Below are positions 50,358 through 60,427 of a stretch of 64,000 nucleotides of DNA, in pieces (positions within the stretch are counted from its first letter, which is position 1; each line of letters begins with the position of its first letter). The notes below the pieces were generated by a model that was not told the origin of the DNA, did no database searches, and was given only the letters and a program-made list of their open reading frames with translations. A program made the position numbers and the translations under genes. The stretch covers positions 1,302,001-1,366,000 of the forward strand of contig NZ_QLMC01000001.1 in the NCBI RefSeq assembly GCF_003259745.1, written 5' to 3'. This DNA comes from Larkinella arboricola. Lineage in GTDB: Bacteria; Bacteroidota; Bacteroidia; Cytophagales; Spirosomataceae.

Positions 50358-51413
50358 TTATTTTCCTAAAAAGGACTGAATGGCGTCTTCCTTACTCAAA
50401 ATCTCGATTTCAACTTCGTAACGCCGGCTTTCGCCCGGTTCCAGAAACAGCAGCGTCTGCTGTGCGCGGGCGGCTGCCTGACCAATGGGCGGATGCGTAC
50501 CCGGTTCAAGGCCCGTTACGTATTCACCCTGGCCCCAGTGCTGCCAGTTGGTCAGCCACGGTAACTGCTCTTTCCGGAACCGCAGAGCGAGGGCAAAACC
50601 GAGGTTGGCGTTGTATAAGCCGGTGGTGCAGATACCATTGGCGTCGGCGGTAGGATCGATAAGGGCCACTTCTTCGCCCGCGCCGTTGTGGTCTTCCCGG
50701 GGAGCCGGGCATTTGCGGAAGTCGTTGCCTTCTACGAAGATCTTATTGTTCTGATCGGGGTGGCGGGGTTGCCAGCTGCCCTGCCAGACGATGTCGGTTC
50801 CTTCATCAGCCAGGGGCCAGCCGAAGTTGAAATGATACAGCAGCATATGCGGAGCCGCCGTGTTGCCCCGGTTGATCACCTCGTCGTGAATCCGGATTGT
50901 CGGTTGGCCGAGCGTACCCGAAATCGTGCGCCGGAGTTCCAGGCTGGGGCCAAACACCCGCGTTTGCCGGATGCGTCCGGTAATGCTCATGTCGAACTGG
51001 CCCCGCGCCGGGTCAGGCTGAATAATGGATTCGATTTCTGCCGGAATGTTGCTGATTTCGTCGTGCAACCCCCGCTGTCCGTATTCGTCCGATTCGGGAC
51101 CGCCGGCGTGGGTGAGGCCGCAGGTGGTCAGCAAACCGCCGGTGAAGGTACGGAGCCAGTCGATGCCCCGGTCCGAAAACGGTTGCGGGGGCGTAATGCC
51201 TACCTGACTGATCCAGGCCAGACCGTGCTGGTTGTAAAAGGCATCGGCGATGTCCATCGCCCGGTCAATGACTACTTTATACCGCAGGCCCGTTCCGGTA
51301 TTGATCCAGGCAATGCGGGTGCCCCGGCCGGAGCCGTTGTCGAGTACGGCGGTTTCGATGCCGCCCCACTGGGCAGGATGAGAGAGTTTATTATGCCAGT
51401 TTGATGGTGTCAA
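50358..51413 (-). CDS. DUF4432 / aldose 1-epimerase-family protein
   Basis: The 351-residue protein has the galactose-mutarotase-like beta-sandwich of the DUF4432 group, with THAGGP, HDEISNIPAE and a C-terminal YVTGLEPGTHPP stretch where the aldose-epimerase active site lies. No signal peptide is seen. Mutarotases interconvert sugar anomers; DUF4432 members have not been well characterised. It is 12 bases downstream of the DUF1080 gene and 27 upstream of the cupin gene, so it is firmly in the operon. Confidence 0.85.
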   Translation of the reverse strand: MTPSNWHNKLSHPAQWGGIETAVLDNGSGRGTRIAWINTGTGLRYKVVIDRAMDIADAFYNQHGLAWISQVGITPPQPFSDRGIDWLRTFTGGLLTTCGLTHAGGPESDEYGQRGLHDEISNIPAEIESIIQPDPARGQFDMSITGRIRQTRVFGPSLELRRTISGTLGQPTIRIHDEVINRGNTAAPHMLLYHFNFGWPLADEGTDIVWQGSWQPRHPDQNNKIFVEGNDFRKCPAPREDHNGAGEEVALIDPTADANGICTTGLYNANLGFALALRFRKEQLPWLTNWQHWGQGEYVTGLEPGTHPPIGQAAARAQQTLLFLEPGESRRYEVEIEILSKEDAIQSFLGK

Positions 51414-51425
51414 ATCGATGCCTTT

Positions 51426-52217
51426 TTACAATTGCTTCAACATCAGGTTACGGTATTGCACTTTCATCGGCGGGCCAACGTGTACCTGAACGCCCAGAAG
51501 TCCCTTTTTGGCTCCGTTGACGGTATCTTCGTCGGTTACTTCGCTCATCAGAACGCCGTTGATGTAGTGCTGTAATTTGTTGCCTTTTATGATCAGGTGG
51601 AACGAATTCCAGTCGCCACTCTTGATTAAAGTCTTCAGGGAGTCGGAACTACCCAGCGAACCGGTTACGTTCAGGCCGTTCCAGGCATTGCGGCTGACGT
51701 TGGCGCGAATGCCTTCCGGCGTTGCGGGGCCGGTGTAGGGTTTGATGGTGGTTCTTTGCCCGCGGTAGGCCAGCGTGGTGCGTTTACGTTCTTCGTAGTT
51801 CTGGCCGGTATAGTTGTTTTTACCGTCAATGTCGGCCTGATAACCGCGCAGGGCAAATGGAATGTCGGTCAGTTGTTCGCTGCGGTAGTTGATGCCGGAG
51901 TTGCCGGTTTCGGTAATGTTGAACTCGCCTTTTAGCTCGAAATCAGCGGGTTGTCCGCCTTTCCAGATAATGAAGTTGTTGGTTTTTAGGAGGGTGCTAG
52001 GGGTGATCTCGCCCACCAGGACGCCGTTTTCGGCCCGCCAGTAGGTTGGGTCGGCGTCCCAGCCATCCAGGTTTTTGCCGTTGAAGATGGAGACAAACCC
52101 TTTATCTTTTTTACTTTTTTTTCCTTGTGCCAGGCTGGTCGTTGTTACACCACTAAAGAGCATGGCGGCCAGTGTCAGACCGACCGTAAGGAATTTCAAT
52201 CCTGTTTTTGTGAACAT
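51426..52217 (-). CDS. DUF1080 (3-keto-disaccharide hydrolase family) secreted protein
   Basis: The 263-residue protein has a signal peptide (about 1-31, ending SLAQG) and one DUF1080 beta-sandwich (FVSIFNGKNLDGWDA, GENVLV-type strands, NSGINYRSEQ, ADIDGKNNYTGQNYEE). Members of this family hydrolyse 3-keto-glycosides, as shown for a Bacteroides thetaiotaomicron locus that also contains Gfo/Idh/MocA and TIM-barrel genes. The same neighbour types are present here, which supports the assignment. It would act in the periplasm, whereas the dehydrogenase here appears cytoplasmic. Confidence 0.9.
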   Translation of the reverse strand: MFTKTGLKFLTVGLTLAAMLFSGVTTTSLAQGKKSKKDKGFVSIFNGKNLDGWDADPTYWRAENGVLVGEITPSTLLKTNNFIIWKGGQPADFELKGEFNITETGNSGINYRSEQLTDIPFALRGYQADIDGKNNYTGQNYEERKRTTLAYRGQRTTIKPYTGPATPEGIRANVSRNAWNGLNVTGSLGSSDSLKTLIKSGDWNSFHLIIKGNKLQHYINGVLMSEVTDEDTVNGAKKGLLGVQVHVGPPMKVQYRNLMLKQL

Positions 52218-52258
52218 TGTACTGTTAAATTTTAGCGCGTGAACGTTTACGAAAACGA

Positions 52259-52298
52259 AGAACCGTAATCCCCCACCCAGGCGGAGAATTACGGTTCT
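52259..52298 (-). terminator. Terminator after the 897-residue cytochrome gene
   Basis: AGAACCGTAAT (52259-52269) pairs with 52288-52298, 9 bases after the cytochrome gene stop on the minus strand. A moderately T-rich tail follows (TTCGTTTTC). Confidence 0.65.
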
Positions 52299-52307
52299 GT
52301 TCGTTAT

Positions 52308-55001
52308 TTATTTGCCTTTTGTGGCTCCACCATTCGTTTTATACACTTCGTTGTCCGGGTTTCCACCGGCTTTCAGGTACGCCATCAGATCTTTCAGTTC
52401 CTCGGGGTTCAGGGCGTTGATCAGCCCGGGCAACATGATTGATTCCGATGAAAACTTGGTCGAGGTAACGTCCTTCTTCAGAATTTTGCGGGTTTGGTCT
52501 GTCGCAAACGGGTTCTGCGAAATGGTATAGCTCGTTTTATCTTCCGACAACTGGCGACCTACCACAGACTGCCCGTTTTTCAGGTAATAAATTGTCGAAG
52601 CATACTGGTCAGAAACCGCTTTGTTCGGGTGGATAATGGCGTCGAGGATGTCCTTGTTGGAGAACCGCGTGCCCAGCTGTGTCAGATCCGGCCCGACGTC
52701 TCCACCTGAACCCTGAATCGAATGGCAACGGCTACACAGAATGGCACCGTAGATTTTCTTGCCCTGTTCGAAATTCCGGCCCGACAGATCGTTGCCAACA
52801 GCCGCCACGGCATCATCCAACTGCCAGCGCCGACCCGGTCCTTTGGGGGCATACCCCATCGCCAGGTCATTTCCTGAAGTCGTTAGCAGATCCGATCCCG
52901 ATAGTTTGTTGTATTTTTCAAACTGGTCTTTCGGAACGTGCGCCAGGGCCAGTTTGCGGGCCCGGTCGATAAAGCCGACGTAGCTGCGTCCCCCCTGGTA
53001 TTTAAAGGCATTACCAAACCAGGTAAAGTATTTAGTCCGCAGTTCGGGTGTCCAGCCGGTTTCCTGACGGCTCAGCATGACGGCGTAATACGTTTGTTGC
53101 AGCGGTGGTACTTTTTCCAGCATCTTAGCGATGTCCAGACCGTACTGTGGGTTCCGCAAAATCAGGTCGGAAGAGGCCGTAGAAGGTGTTAAATCAAGAG
53201 CCTCCATACCCGGTTCCTGTTTTTTATCCATCAACGCCAGCGTTTTGCTAACGACACCCGGTGCTTCCAGATAAATCAGTACTTTGCTCAGACCCCGGTT
53301 CAACAAGGCGGTTTTGGCCGGATAATGCGGGTTCAGATACGCAATGATCTTCGATTTATCAGCTGCTTCCGGAGCGCCCATACGCAGGAAAATCAATTCA
53401 AAAGCGCGGAGTACGTCAAATTGCTGCGATTCAGGAAGCTGGGCGTAATTGATCTTCAGCAGGGTATTGATGGCACCGCTTTTGGCGTCAGCTTTGCCTT
53501 GACGGGCCAGGGCAACGATGGCCTGCGTAGCGCGTTGCGGGTTTGTTTCAGCCAGGGCTTTGGCCTGCCATTGGTCTACCGGCTGGTGTTCAACGGCAAT
53601 CCGGGCTGCGTAGCGCACAAAGCGGTCGGGGTGGCTTAGATTCGGCCAGGCAGCAGCCAGGGCAGCCGGATTCGGTTCGCCGTGGTATTGCTCCAGGCTG
53701 GTGCGGAGTTTGTGCTCGGGCGTACTATTGGCCGCTATGGGTGCCGTCGAAGTCGATTCAGAACCGGTGTAATAAACCCGGTACAGATCGGATTCCAGCC
53801 GCCGACCACCGGTCAGGAAGTACATGGCTCCGTCGGGGCCGATTGCGCCGTCCGTCAGCGGAAGCGGTGAGCCCGAAATAAACTCTTCCCGTTCGCCTTC
53901 ATAGGTAGCCCCTTTAGGCTTCAGGTGAATCGAGTAAATGATCCCGAAACTCCAGTCGAATGCGTAGAGCGATTGACGGTATTTCTGGGGGAATTTAGCA
54001 TTCGCTCCGTAAAACACATTGGTTGGTGAACCCTGACCGATGTTCAGCAACGGCGGCAGGTTATCAGGATTTCCGGGCAGCCATTTGCTGTTTCCCGTGC
54101 GCCAGCCGAATTCGGCTCCGCTCGTCACGTGGCAAATCCGGGTGGGGCGGTACCAGGGCGTACCAAAATCCCATTCCATGTCCGAATCGTAGGTGAACAT
54201 ATCACCGTTTTCGTTGAAAGCTACGTCGAATTCGTTCCGGAAACCGGCTCCGATCAGTTCCCAACGCTTTCCTTCCGGATCGATCTTGGCGACCCATCCA
54301 CCGGGAGCCATGCGGTCGTTGGCGTGGCCGCGCGGGTCTTTGATTAACGGGAACAGGTTGTCTTCCTGCCAGTTGGACGGTAACCGGTAGGCATCCATTT
54401 GCGGTACGTCGGTGTGGTTACCGGCCACAACATAAAGCGATTTTTTGTCGGGCGATAGCACAACGCTGTGCGGGCCGTGTTCACCTTCGCCTTTCAGCTC
54501 TCGGATCAGGGTAATTTTATCATACTGCTCATCGCCATTCGTGTCCTGCAACCGGTATAAACCGCTGGCCTTGGGGAAGCGGGGGTTAGACCGGTTGTTA
54601 ACCATCACATACAGGCTGTTGAAGGCATATAGCAACCCTTGCGCATAGCCCATTCCGAGGGTATCGTTCCCAACGGTAAGTCTTTCAACGGCCGGTTTGG
54701 TTAAGCCGGAACCAACCGCCGGAATTTTCAGCCGATACAAGCCACCATATTGGTCGGACGCAATCATGCGGCCTTTGTCGTCGAAGGTCATCGAAACCCA
54801 GGAACCCTGGCCGTTTTCGGACGGGCTGTACAGGTGCTCCGCCTTAAAACCGGGCAGGAGCTTGAGCTTATCGATTTTGGAGTTGTCGGCCAGCGGGTTC
54901 TTATCCGTTTCCGAAACCTGCATCGTTACCCAGGATGTCCCGAGCAGAGCCAGTGCGGAAACCGATAAAAACAACTTAACCGATCGGTACGTTGAAAACA
55001 T
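52308..55001 (-). CDS. PVC-type membrane-bound dehydrogenase: beta-propeller with C-terminal cytochrome c
   Basis: The 897-residue exported protein has a signal (about 8-27), an N-terminal six-bladed propeller of the PQQ-dehydrogenase/GSDH-like type (about 40-410, with HGPHSVVLSPDKKSLYVVAGNH and the FRNEFDVAFNENGDMF region), a helical HEAT-like middle part (about 430-700) and a cytochrome c domain with CSRCH (756-760) followed by VGPDLTQLGTRFSNKDILDAIIHPNK typical of PVC-type heme-binding domains. Such proteins are presumed periplasmic sugar or alcohol dehydrogenases; the cofactor is unproven. It heads the DUF1080 operon, though a hairpin separates it. Confidence 0.9.
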   Translation of the reverse strand: MFSTYRSVKLFLSVSALALLGTSWVTMQVSETDKNPLADNSKIDKLKLLPGFKAEHLYSPSENGQGSWVSMTFDDKGRMIASDQYGGLYRLKIPAVGSGLTKPAVERLTVGNDTLGMGYAQGLLYAFNSLYVMVNNRSNPRFPKASGLYRLQDTNGDEQYDKITLIRELKGEGEHGPHSVVLSPDKKSLYVVAGNHTDVPQMDAYRLPSNWQEDNLFPLIKDPRGHANDRMAPGGWVAKIDPEGKRWELIGAGFRNEFDVAFNENGDMFTYDSDMEWDFGTPWYRPTRICHVTSGAEFGWRTGNSKWLPGNPDNLPPLLNIGQGSPTNVFYGANAKFPQKYRQSLYAFDWSFGIIYSIHLKPKGATYEGEREEFISGSPLPLTDGAIGPDGAMYFLTGGRRLESDLYRVYYTGSESTSTAPIAANSTPEHKLRTSLEQYHGEPNPAALAAAWPNLSHPDRFVRYAARIAVEHQPVDQWQAKALAETNPQRATQAIVALARQGKADAKSGAINTLLKINYAQLPESQQFDVLRAFELIFLRMGAPEAADKSKIIAYLNPHYPAKTALLNRGLSKVLIYLEAPGVVSKTLALMDKKQEPGMEALDLTPSTASSDLILRNPQYGLDIAKMLEKVPPLQQTYYAVMLSRQETGWTPELRTKYFTWFGNAFKYQGGRSYVGFIDRARKLALAHVPKDQFEKYNKLSGSDLLTTSGNDLAMGYAPKGPGRRWQLDDAVAAVGNDLSGRNFEQGKKIYGAILCSRCHSIQGSGGDVGPDLTQLGTRFSNKDILDAIIHPNKAVSDQYASTIYYLKNGQSVVGRQLSEDKTSYTISQNPFATDQTRKILKKDVTSTKFSSESIMLPGLINALNPEELKDLMAYLKAGGNPDNEVYKTNGGATKGK

Positions 55002-55327
55002 AAGTAATTGGGTTTATACAGTAAAAAATGCTTGTTGACCCGAATGCCGGGCAAAGCCGTTACTTATTAAGTGATATAAATTCAATGAAATGGTAAAATA
55101 ATGGATATCCTTTGAAAGGATTGTCCGGCGCTGTACTGACCCGGCTCAATAATTTTGTAGATTTTGAAAGATAGTTAATGGGTAGAGAGTGGTAGCATAG
55201 AAGCGTATCATAGTTGAACAGGTATTGTTCTAATAAGCCAAAAGAACGGCCTTCTTACTGATTGCAACTCCAAAACAAGGCAAAAGGTAGCCCGGACGGG
55301 TGTTAGGACCGTCCGGGCTGATGGTAA
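55002..55327. other. Intergenic region between the cytochrome and susD genes
   Basis: The region should carry the promoter of the minus-strand cytochrome gene, but I find no exact -7 box. Apart from the hairpin at 55289-55319 I see no gene, tRNA or repeat in it. Confidence 0.5.
55289..55319 (-). terminator. Hairpin terminator after the third susCD operon
   Basis: AGCCCGGACGG (55289-55299) pairs perfectly with 55309-55319, 9 bases after the susD stop on the minus strand. The tail contains CTTTT after a short gap. Confidence 0.72.
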
Positions 55328-56836
55328 TTAAAAATGGGGCGTCAGGGCAGCCTCAACCGCCGGAAGGCCGTAATAATCATCCAGCACCGTAAAGGCGTTT
55401 GGTGGCGGAACGGCACCTGCCGGATAGTAGTAAGCTGCCGGATTTGCCTTGACTTCGGCGCCGTAAGCGGTGATGATTTCCTTCACGCGCCCGGTCCGGG
55501 TCAGGTCAAACCACCGTTTGTTTTCGAAGGCCAGTTCGACACGACGCTCCTTGAAGATAGCTTCCCGCATAGTCGTCTGTGAGGTGGCGGTAGTAGGCGC
55601 CAGGCCAGCCCGCGCCCGAACCTGGTTGAGGTACGTTGCGGCTTCGCCGGTTTTTCCCTGTTCGTTCAGCGATTCGGCCAGGAACAGCAGCACTTCAGCG
55701 TAGCGATACACGGGCCAGTTCTGACCGGTGTTGCCGTGCAGCGAGTGAGTCCGGGCGTATTTTTTAATGTACGGGAATCGCTTGTCGGCCCGCAGGCTGG
55801 TGCTCAGCGTGATGTAGCCAATAGTGGCATCCTTGCGCTTATCGCCCGTTTCGTAGGCCCGGATCAGGTTCGGCGTCGGAATGTTGTTACTTTCCTGCGA
55901 CGTCGGCTGGGTGTTGGAGGTTCCGGTCAACGGTTTCAACTCGTCGATGGTAACGGGCGAGGGGATAAACTGGTACATGAAGTTCCCGTTAAATCCGGCT
56001 GCGCCTTCCATGTACTGGACTTCGAAAACCGACTCCTGGTTATTTTTATTACTAGCAGTATTCGAAAACGCATCGTTGTAATCCGGCATCAGCTGGTAAC
56101 CGTCGTTGGCGATTACATCCTTCATCAGCGGTTCGGCCTGCGGCCATTTTTTCTGCGTGATATACAGGTTTGCCAGCAGGGTTTTGGCCGCGCCAGACGT
56201 TGCCCGACCCGGTTCCTGCTTGGCCTTATTGGGCAACAGGGTAGCCGCTTCCTTGGCATCTTTCTCGATCTGAGCGTAAACCACATCCGCCGTTGAAAGC
56301 GGCAGGGCGGCTTCTTCCCGATTCTGAACGGGTTTCAAGTGCAGCGGCACTTTCCCGAACAGGCGAATCAGATCGAAGTACGCAAACGCCCGTAAAAACA
56401 GCGCCTGACCCTTCAGGTTATTCTTGGAAGCTTCCGCAAAATCAACGCCGTCGATGGTGGTCAGAATCTGGTTGGTCCGGGCAATGATCTGGTAATTTAA
56501 CCGATACTGCTGAAGCACGTTATCGTTGGCCGTTACACCGTTGGCCGTCGGGACGGCAAAGTCGGCCAGGTTTTCCGTGGCATCAACCGCCCCGTAAAGA
56601 ATGTTTCGGGCGTAGTAGGCATTGTCCGAATGCAGTTCCTGTAATTTCCAGGCCCGGTCGTTGAACATCGGGCGAAGGGGCGCGTAGGCGGCATTGACAG
56701 CCTGCGCGAAATCAGCTTCGGTCTTGAAAAATATAGCTGAACTTAACTGGGTTTCGGGAATAACTGTCAGGAAATCGTCTTTGCAACCGGTCAGGGCTAT
56801 TGCCAAGAGCCAGGTCGCTACGTATTTTATTTTCAT
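55328..56836 (-). CDS. SusD/RagB-family lipoprotein (third copy)
   Basis: The protein is 502 residues from the ATG at 56836 (MKIKYVATWL); the frame is open to 56872, overlapping the intergenic gap. The lipobox is LTGC (Cys18). SusD features include LFLRAFAYFDLIRLFGKVPLHL and the C-terminal FKERRVELAFENKRWFDLTRTG. Overall it resembles the second SusD more than the first. It lies 42 bases downstream of its SusC and is the last gene of that operon. Confidence 0.95.
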   Translation of the reverse strand: MKIKYVATWLLAIALTGCKDDFLTVIPETQLSSAIFFKTEADFAQAVNAAYAPLRPMFNDRAWKLQELHSDNAYYARNILYGAVDATENLADFAVPTANGVTANDNVLQQYRLNYQIIARTNQILTTIDGVDFAEASKNNLKGQALFLRAFAYFDLIRLFGKVPLHLKPVQNREEAALPLSTADVVYAQIEKDAKEAATLLPNKAKQEPGRATSGAAKTLLANLYITQKKWPQAEPLMKDVIANDGYQLMPDYNDAFSNTASNKNNQESVFEVQYMEGAAGFNGNFMYQFIPSPVTIDELKPLTGTSNTQPTSQESNNIPTPNLIRAYETGDKRKDATIGYITLSTSLRADKRFPYIKKYARTHSLHGNTGQNWPVYRYAEVLLFLAESLNEQGKTGEAATYLNQVRARAGLAPTTATSQTTMREAIFKERRVELAFENKRWFDLTRTGRVKEIITAYGAEVKANPAAYYYPAGAVPPPNAFTVLDDYYGLPAVEAALTPHF

Positions 56837-56878
56837 ATTGGCTATAAGAGTCTTGTGAAAGTTGACTGGCAACTGGTT

Positions 56879-59800
56879 TTAGAAATTTAGATTCACACCA
56901 ATCGTGTAGGTACGCGGAACCGGATAGTTGGAGAAATCCACACCCTGGCTCAGGTTACCACCGTCACCACCACCGTCGCCCTGGGCACTGGTTTCGGGGT
57001 TCGGTCCACCCCAGTATTTCGTGAACACGTAAGCCTGCTGAACGGAAGCATACACGCGGGCTGATTTAAAGAACTTCTGGAGGGCGCCAAAGGTGTAGCC
57101 CAGCGTGATGTTCTTAATGGTGAAGAACGACGCATCGGCCAGGAATTGGCTGCTGTTCCAGTCGCGCTCGATACCCGTGAAGTTACCTCCTCCGTTGGTA
57201 GCGCCAAACATGCCTTTTCCTTCCGTGATCACCGTACGGCCAGTAACATTCCCCTGGGCATCCAGGACATTTTTAACCCGGAAGCGGTCTTTAACACCTT
57301 CTACCATGTTGAACACCCCGTCGAGGTTGGCCGTACTGTAGAGGTGACGAACCCACAACTGGTTGCCGTACGAACCGGAACCTACGATGGAGAGATCCCA
57401 GTTGCCGTAGCTCAGGTTGTTGGTAATACCGTACGTAAATTTGGGGAATGGGCTGCCAATGATGGCCCGGTCGTCCATATCACCGCCATTCGTAATCACA
57501 CCGTCGCCGTTGACATCTTTAAACTTGATGGTACCAACTGCCGAGCGACCCGGAATGATGGGAGAGCTTTTGACTTCTTCCTCTGTTCTGTAATAACCGT
57601 CCTTCACCAGGCCGTAGAACATTCCGAAAGGCTGACCAACCTGCGTAATGTGGAAGGTTCCGTATACGCGGTCAATGCCCGGGGCTAACTCCAGTACTTT
57701 ATTCCGGTTAAAGGAAATGTTGGCGTTGGTGGTCCAGAGCAGTTTTCCTTCCGTGTTGCGGGAGGTAACGGCAAATTCATGTCCCCAGAATTTGATCTCA
57801 CCAATGTTATCCCAGAAGCTGCCAAATCCGGCTTCCTGCGGAATCTGTACGGCGTAGAGCAGGTTCGTGGTGCGCTTGGTGTAGAAATCATACGTGAATT
57901 GAATCCGGTCGTTGAACAGGCCCAGATCCAGACCAAGGTCCAGCTGCCGGGTGGTTTCCCAGCCCAGGTTGGCGTTGGCCAGTGAGGTTACGGCGGCTCC
58001 CGTGGCAACGGTATTGCCAAAAACCGAGTTCACGGTATTGTTGATCAGCGCATATTGCGTGTAGTTACCGATGTTGTTGTTACCGATAATCCCGTAGCTG
58101 GCCCGCACTTTGGCAAAGGAAACCTGAGGAGTGCTTTTCAGGAAGTCTTCATCCGAAATAACCCAGCCCGCTGACACAGACGGGAACGTACCCCAGCGGT
58201 TGTTGGACCCAAACCGGGATGAACCGTCGCGACGAATCGCGGCCGTGAAGAGGTATTTGCCTTTGTAGTTGTAGTTAAGCCGGGACAGCAAGGAAGTCAG
58301 CGTCCATTCGTTTACACCATTGGTTGTTCCTCCGCGGTTGATGTTAAGCGCGCCCTGAACAGTTGGCAGACGGTCATCCGCATACGTATCGGCCTGGATA
58401 CGAGAGAATTCCTGACGATACCGCTGGTTGGTATACCCCCCCAGCAACTCAAAGCTATGATCCCCAAAGCTGCGGTTATACGTCGCCGTGTTTTCGTTCA
58501 GCCAGCCCACGTTTTCCAGCGCCTGCCGGATGGATACCGCCGTTGTCGGAATCGGTACGTTCATCGCACTGGTAGCTGTCGATGGGTTGAAGAAGAAAAA
58601 CTTGTTGTTTTCAAACTCGATGTTGATCGTTGATTTCAACCGCAAGCCGCTGATGGGGCTGTATTGCAGGTATGCGTTGCTGAGCAGTTTGGTCTGCTTG
58701 TTCTGGTTGGTCAGTTCCGTAGCGGCCCGTACCCAGTTCGGGTAGTTATAAATGTTACCGGTGCTGCTGGGGAACGTATTGAACTTCGTCAGATTACCGT
58801 TGGCGTCACGGATGGGCATGACGGGCCAGGTATGCAGGGCATTGAAGAGAATACCCGTTCCGCGGTCACCATCGGTGCGGGGCGTATTATCAAAAACGTA
58901 CTGCGGAGCCACGTTAAATCCAACCCGTATTTTATCGGATACATCGTAGTCGGTGTTCATCCGGAGGGAGTAACGCGTGTATTTCGTGTTAAGAATAACG
59001 CCCTCCTGATCGAAGTAACCCGCTACAATTGAGGTTCTGGCCCGCTCGGTATTCGACGAGATGGTCAGGTTGTAGCTCTGGATGGGAGCCGTCCGGAGCA
59101 GAGCGCCAAACCAGTCGTTATCCTTGCCGGCGTATTGGGACGGATTCTGGAATTCGGCCGGAACGGGTTTGCCTTCGTCCTCGTAATATTCTTTTTTGAA
59201 TTGCGCAAATTCCTGGGCATTCAGCATTTTGATGCGGCCCTTTTCCGGTACCTGCTGAACCCCCACAAAGGTGTTGAAGCTCACGCTGGTTTTACCGGCC
59301 TGCCCCCGTTTGGTCGTGATCAGTACCACCCCGTTAGCCGCTCTCGACCCGTAAAGAGACGTAGACGAAGCATCTTTCAGGACGGAAATATCTTCGATTT
59401 CGTCGGGGTTGAGGGCGCCGATGTTACCCGTAATCGGAAAACCGTCAACCACATACAGCGGCTCGCTACCGGCCGATACCGACAATTGGCCCCGAATCCG
59501 GACGGACATCCCCTGACCCGGTTTACCGGTGGCCTGATTGATCTGCACACCCGCCAAACGGCCCTGAAGTTTCTGCGTGACCTGCGAAACCGGAATATCT
59601 TTCAGCTCTTTCGCCGAAACGGTCTGTACGGCACCGGTTACTTCTTTTTTCAACTGGCTACCGTAACCAACTACGACCACTTCCGACAGAGTCTGGTCAT
59701 CGGGGACTAATCTGACATTGATTGACGTTTGGCTGCCAACTACAATTTCCTGTTTGGTATAACCTACTGAACTGAAAACCAGCGTTGTGCGGTTGTCGGG

Positions 59801-60085
59801 AACGGCGATTTTGAATTTACCATCGGCATCGGTAGTCGTTCCCTGAGTGGTTCCTTTTACAACTACGTTGACACCCGGCAGGCCAGCACCGCTTTCGTCG
59901 GTTACGGTACCCGTGATGTCAATGGCCAGCGGAGCGGTTGCGGTTAAACTTTTTTCTGATCCGGGTTTTTTATCACCAGCGTAGGTCCAGGCGGGGCTGG
60001 TTAGTAGGCTAAAAAGCAGACACGGAGTCAGTATCTGTTGGGCAATACGTTGGGAGCTACCCAAGTGAGTAATGCGTTTTTTCAT
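56879..60085 (-). CDS. SusC/RagA-family TonB-linked outer-membrane transporter (third copy)
   Basis: The 1068-residue protein has a signal peptide (about 1-37), a carboxypeptidase-regulatory-like domain (ITGTVTDESGAGLPGVNVVVKG), the SEVVVVGYGSQLKKEVTGA region, a plug (SVRIRGQLSVSAGSEPLYVVDGFP) and a barrel ending in GVNLNF. It lacks an STN domain, so it should be regulated by other means than the FecR/sigma pair of region 4. It is probably transcribed with susD from the 342-base upstream gap. No glycoside hydrolase gene is attached, unlike a typical polysaccharide utilisation locus. Confidence 0.96.
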   Translation of the reverse strand: MKKRITHLGSSQRIAQQILTPCLLFSLLTSPAWTYAGDKKPGSEKSLTATAPLAIDITGTVTDESGAGLPGVNVVVKGTTQGTTTDADGKFKIAVPDNRTTLVFSSVGYTKQEIVVGSQTSINVRLVPDDQTLSEVVVVGYGSQLKKEVTGAVQTVSAKELKDIPVSQVTQKLQGRLAGVQINQATGKPGQGMSVRIRGQLSVSAGSEPLYVVDGFPITGNIGALNPDEIEDISVLKDASSTSLYGSRAANGVVLITTKRGQAGKTSVSFNTFVGVQQVPEKGRIKMLNAQEFAQFKKEYYEDEGKPVPAEFQNPSQYAGKDNDWFGALLRTAPIQSYNLTISSNTERARTSIVAGYFDQEGVILNTKYTRYSLRMNTDYDVSDKIRVGFNVAPQYVFDNTPRTDGDRGTGILFNALHTWPVMPIRDANGNLTKFNTFPSSTGNIYNYPNWVRAATELTNQNKQTKLLSNAYLQYSPISGLRLKSTINIEFENNKFFFFNPSTATSAMNVPIPTTAVSIRQALENVGWLNENTATYNRSFGDHSFELLGGYTNQRYRQEFSRIQADTYADDRLPTVQGALNINRGGTTNGVNEWTLTSLLSRLNYNYKGKYLFTAAIRRDGSSRFGSNNRWGTFPSVSAGWVISDEDFLKSTPQVSFAKVRASYGIIGNNNIGNYTQYALINNTVNSVFGNTVATGAAVTSLANANLGWETTRQLDLGLDLGLFNDRIQFTYDFYTKRTTNLLYAVQIPQEAGFGSFWDNIGEIKFWGHEFAVTSRNTEGKLLWTTNANISFNRNKVLELAPGIDRVYGTFHITQVGQPFGMFYGLVKDGYYRTEEEVKSSPIIPGRSAVGTIKFKDVNGDGVITNGGDMDDRAIIGSPFPKFTYGITNNLSYGNWDLSIVGSGSYGNQLWVRHLYSTANLDGVFNMVEGVKDRFRVKNVLDAQGNVTGRTVITEGKGMFGATNGGGNFTGIERDWNSSQFLADASFFTIKNITLGYTFGALQKFFKSARVYASVQQAYVFTKYWGGPNPETSAQGDGGGDGGNLSQGVDFSNYPVPRTYTIGVNLNF

Positions 60086-60427
60086 GAGAAAATAATCGGT
60101 AAAGGTTTTAGTAGAAGTCCTGTTTGAGAACCAAATGTTCTTCAGGAGTGAGTTAAAAGTGCGTCCACATCTATTCTCGCATCATGGGCACCGGGTACGT
60201 TACTTTCACAGCATAATTGAGATGGTTAAGTGTTATACTTCATTCTGACGGTGGATAGCTTACCACACTTAAAAAATTAAGGGTTTAGGGAAAATTGTAT
60301 TCATTAATTTCTATTAATTATGAAATTAGTTCAATTAGCAAAAATATGCAATAAGGACCGTCCTTTACTCTGCTGGTTTCAGGAAAAAAAGTGCTTATTC
60401 GATTAAAATGTCATTATTAGCCTATTT
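60086..60427. other. Intergenic region upstream of the third susC
   Basis: This A/T-rich 342-base gap contains a minus-strand TATTTTTG (60346-60339), an exact -7 match with no good -33 element; if used, the susC leader would be about 245 bases. I see no gene, tRNA or strong hairpin. Confidence 0.45.
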
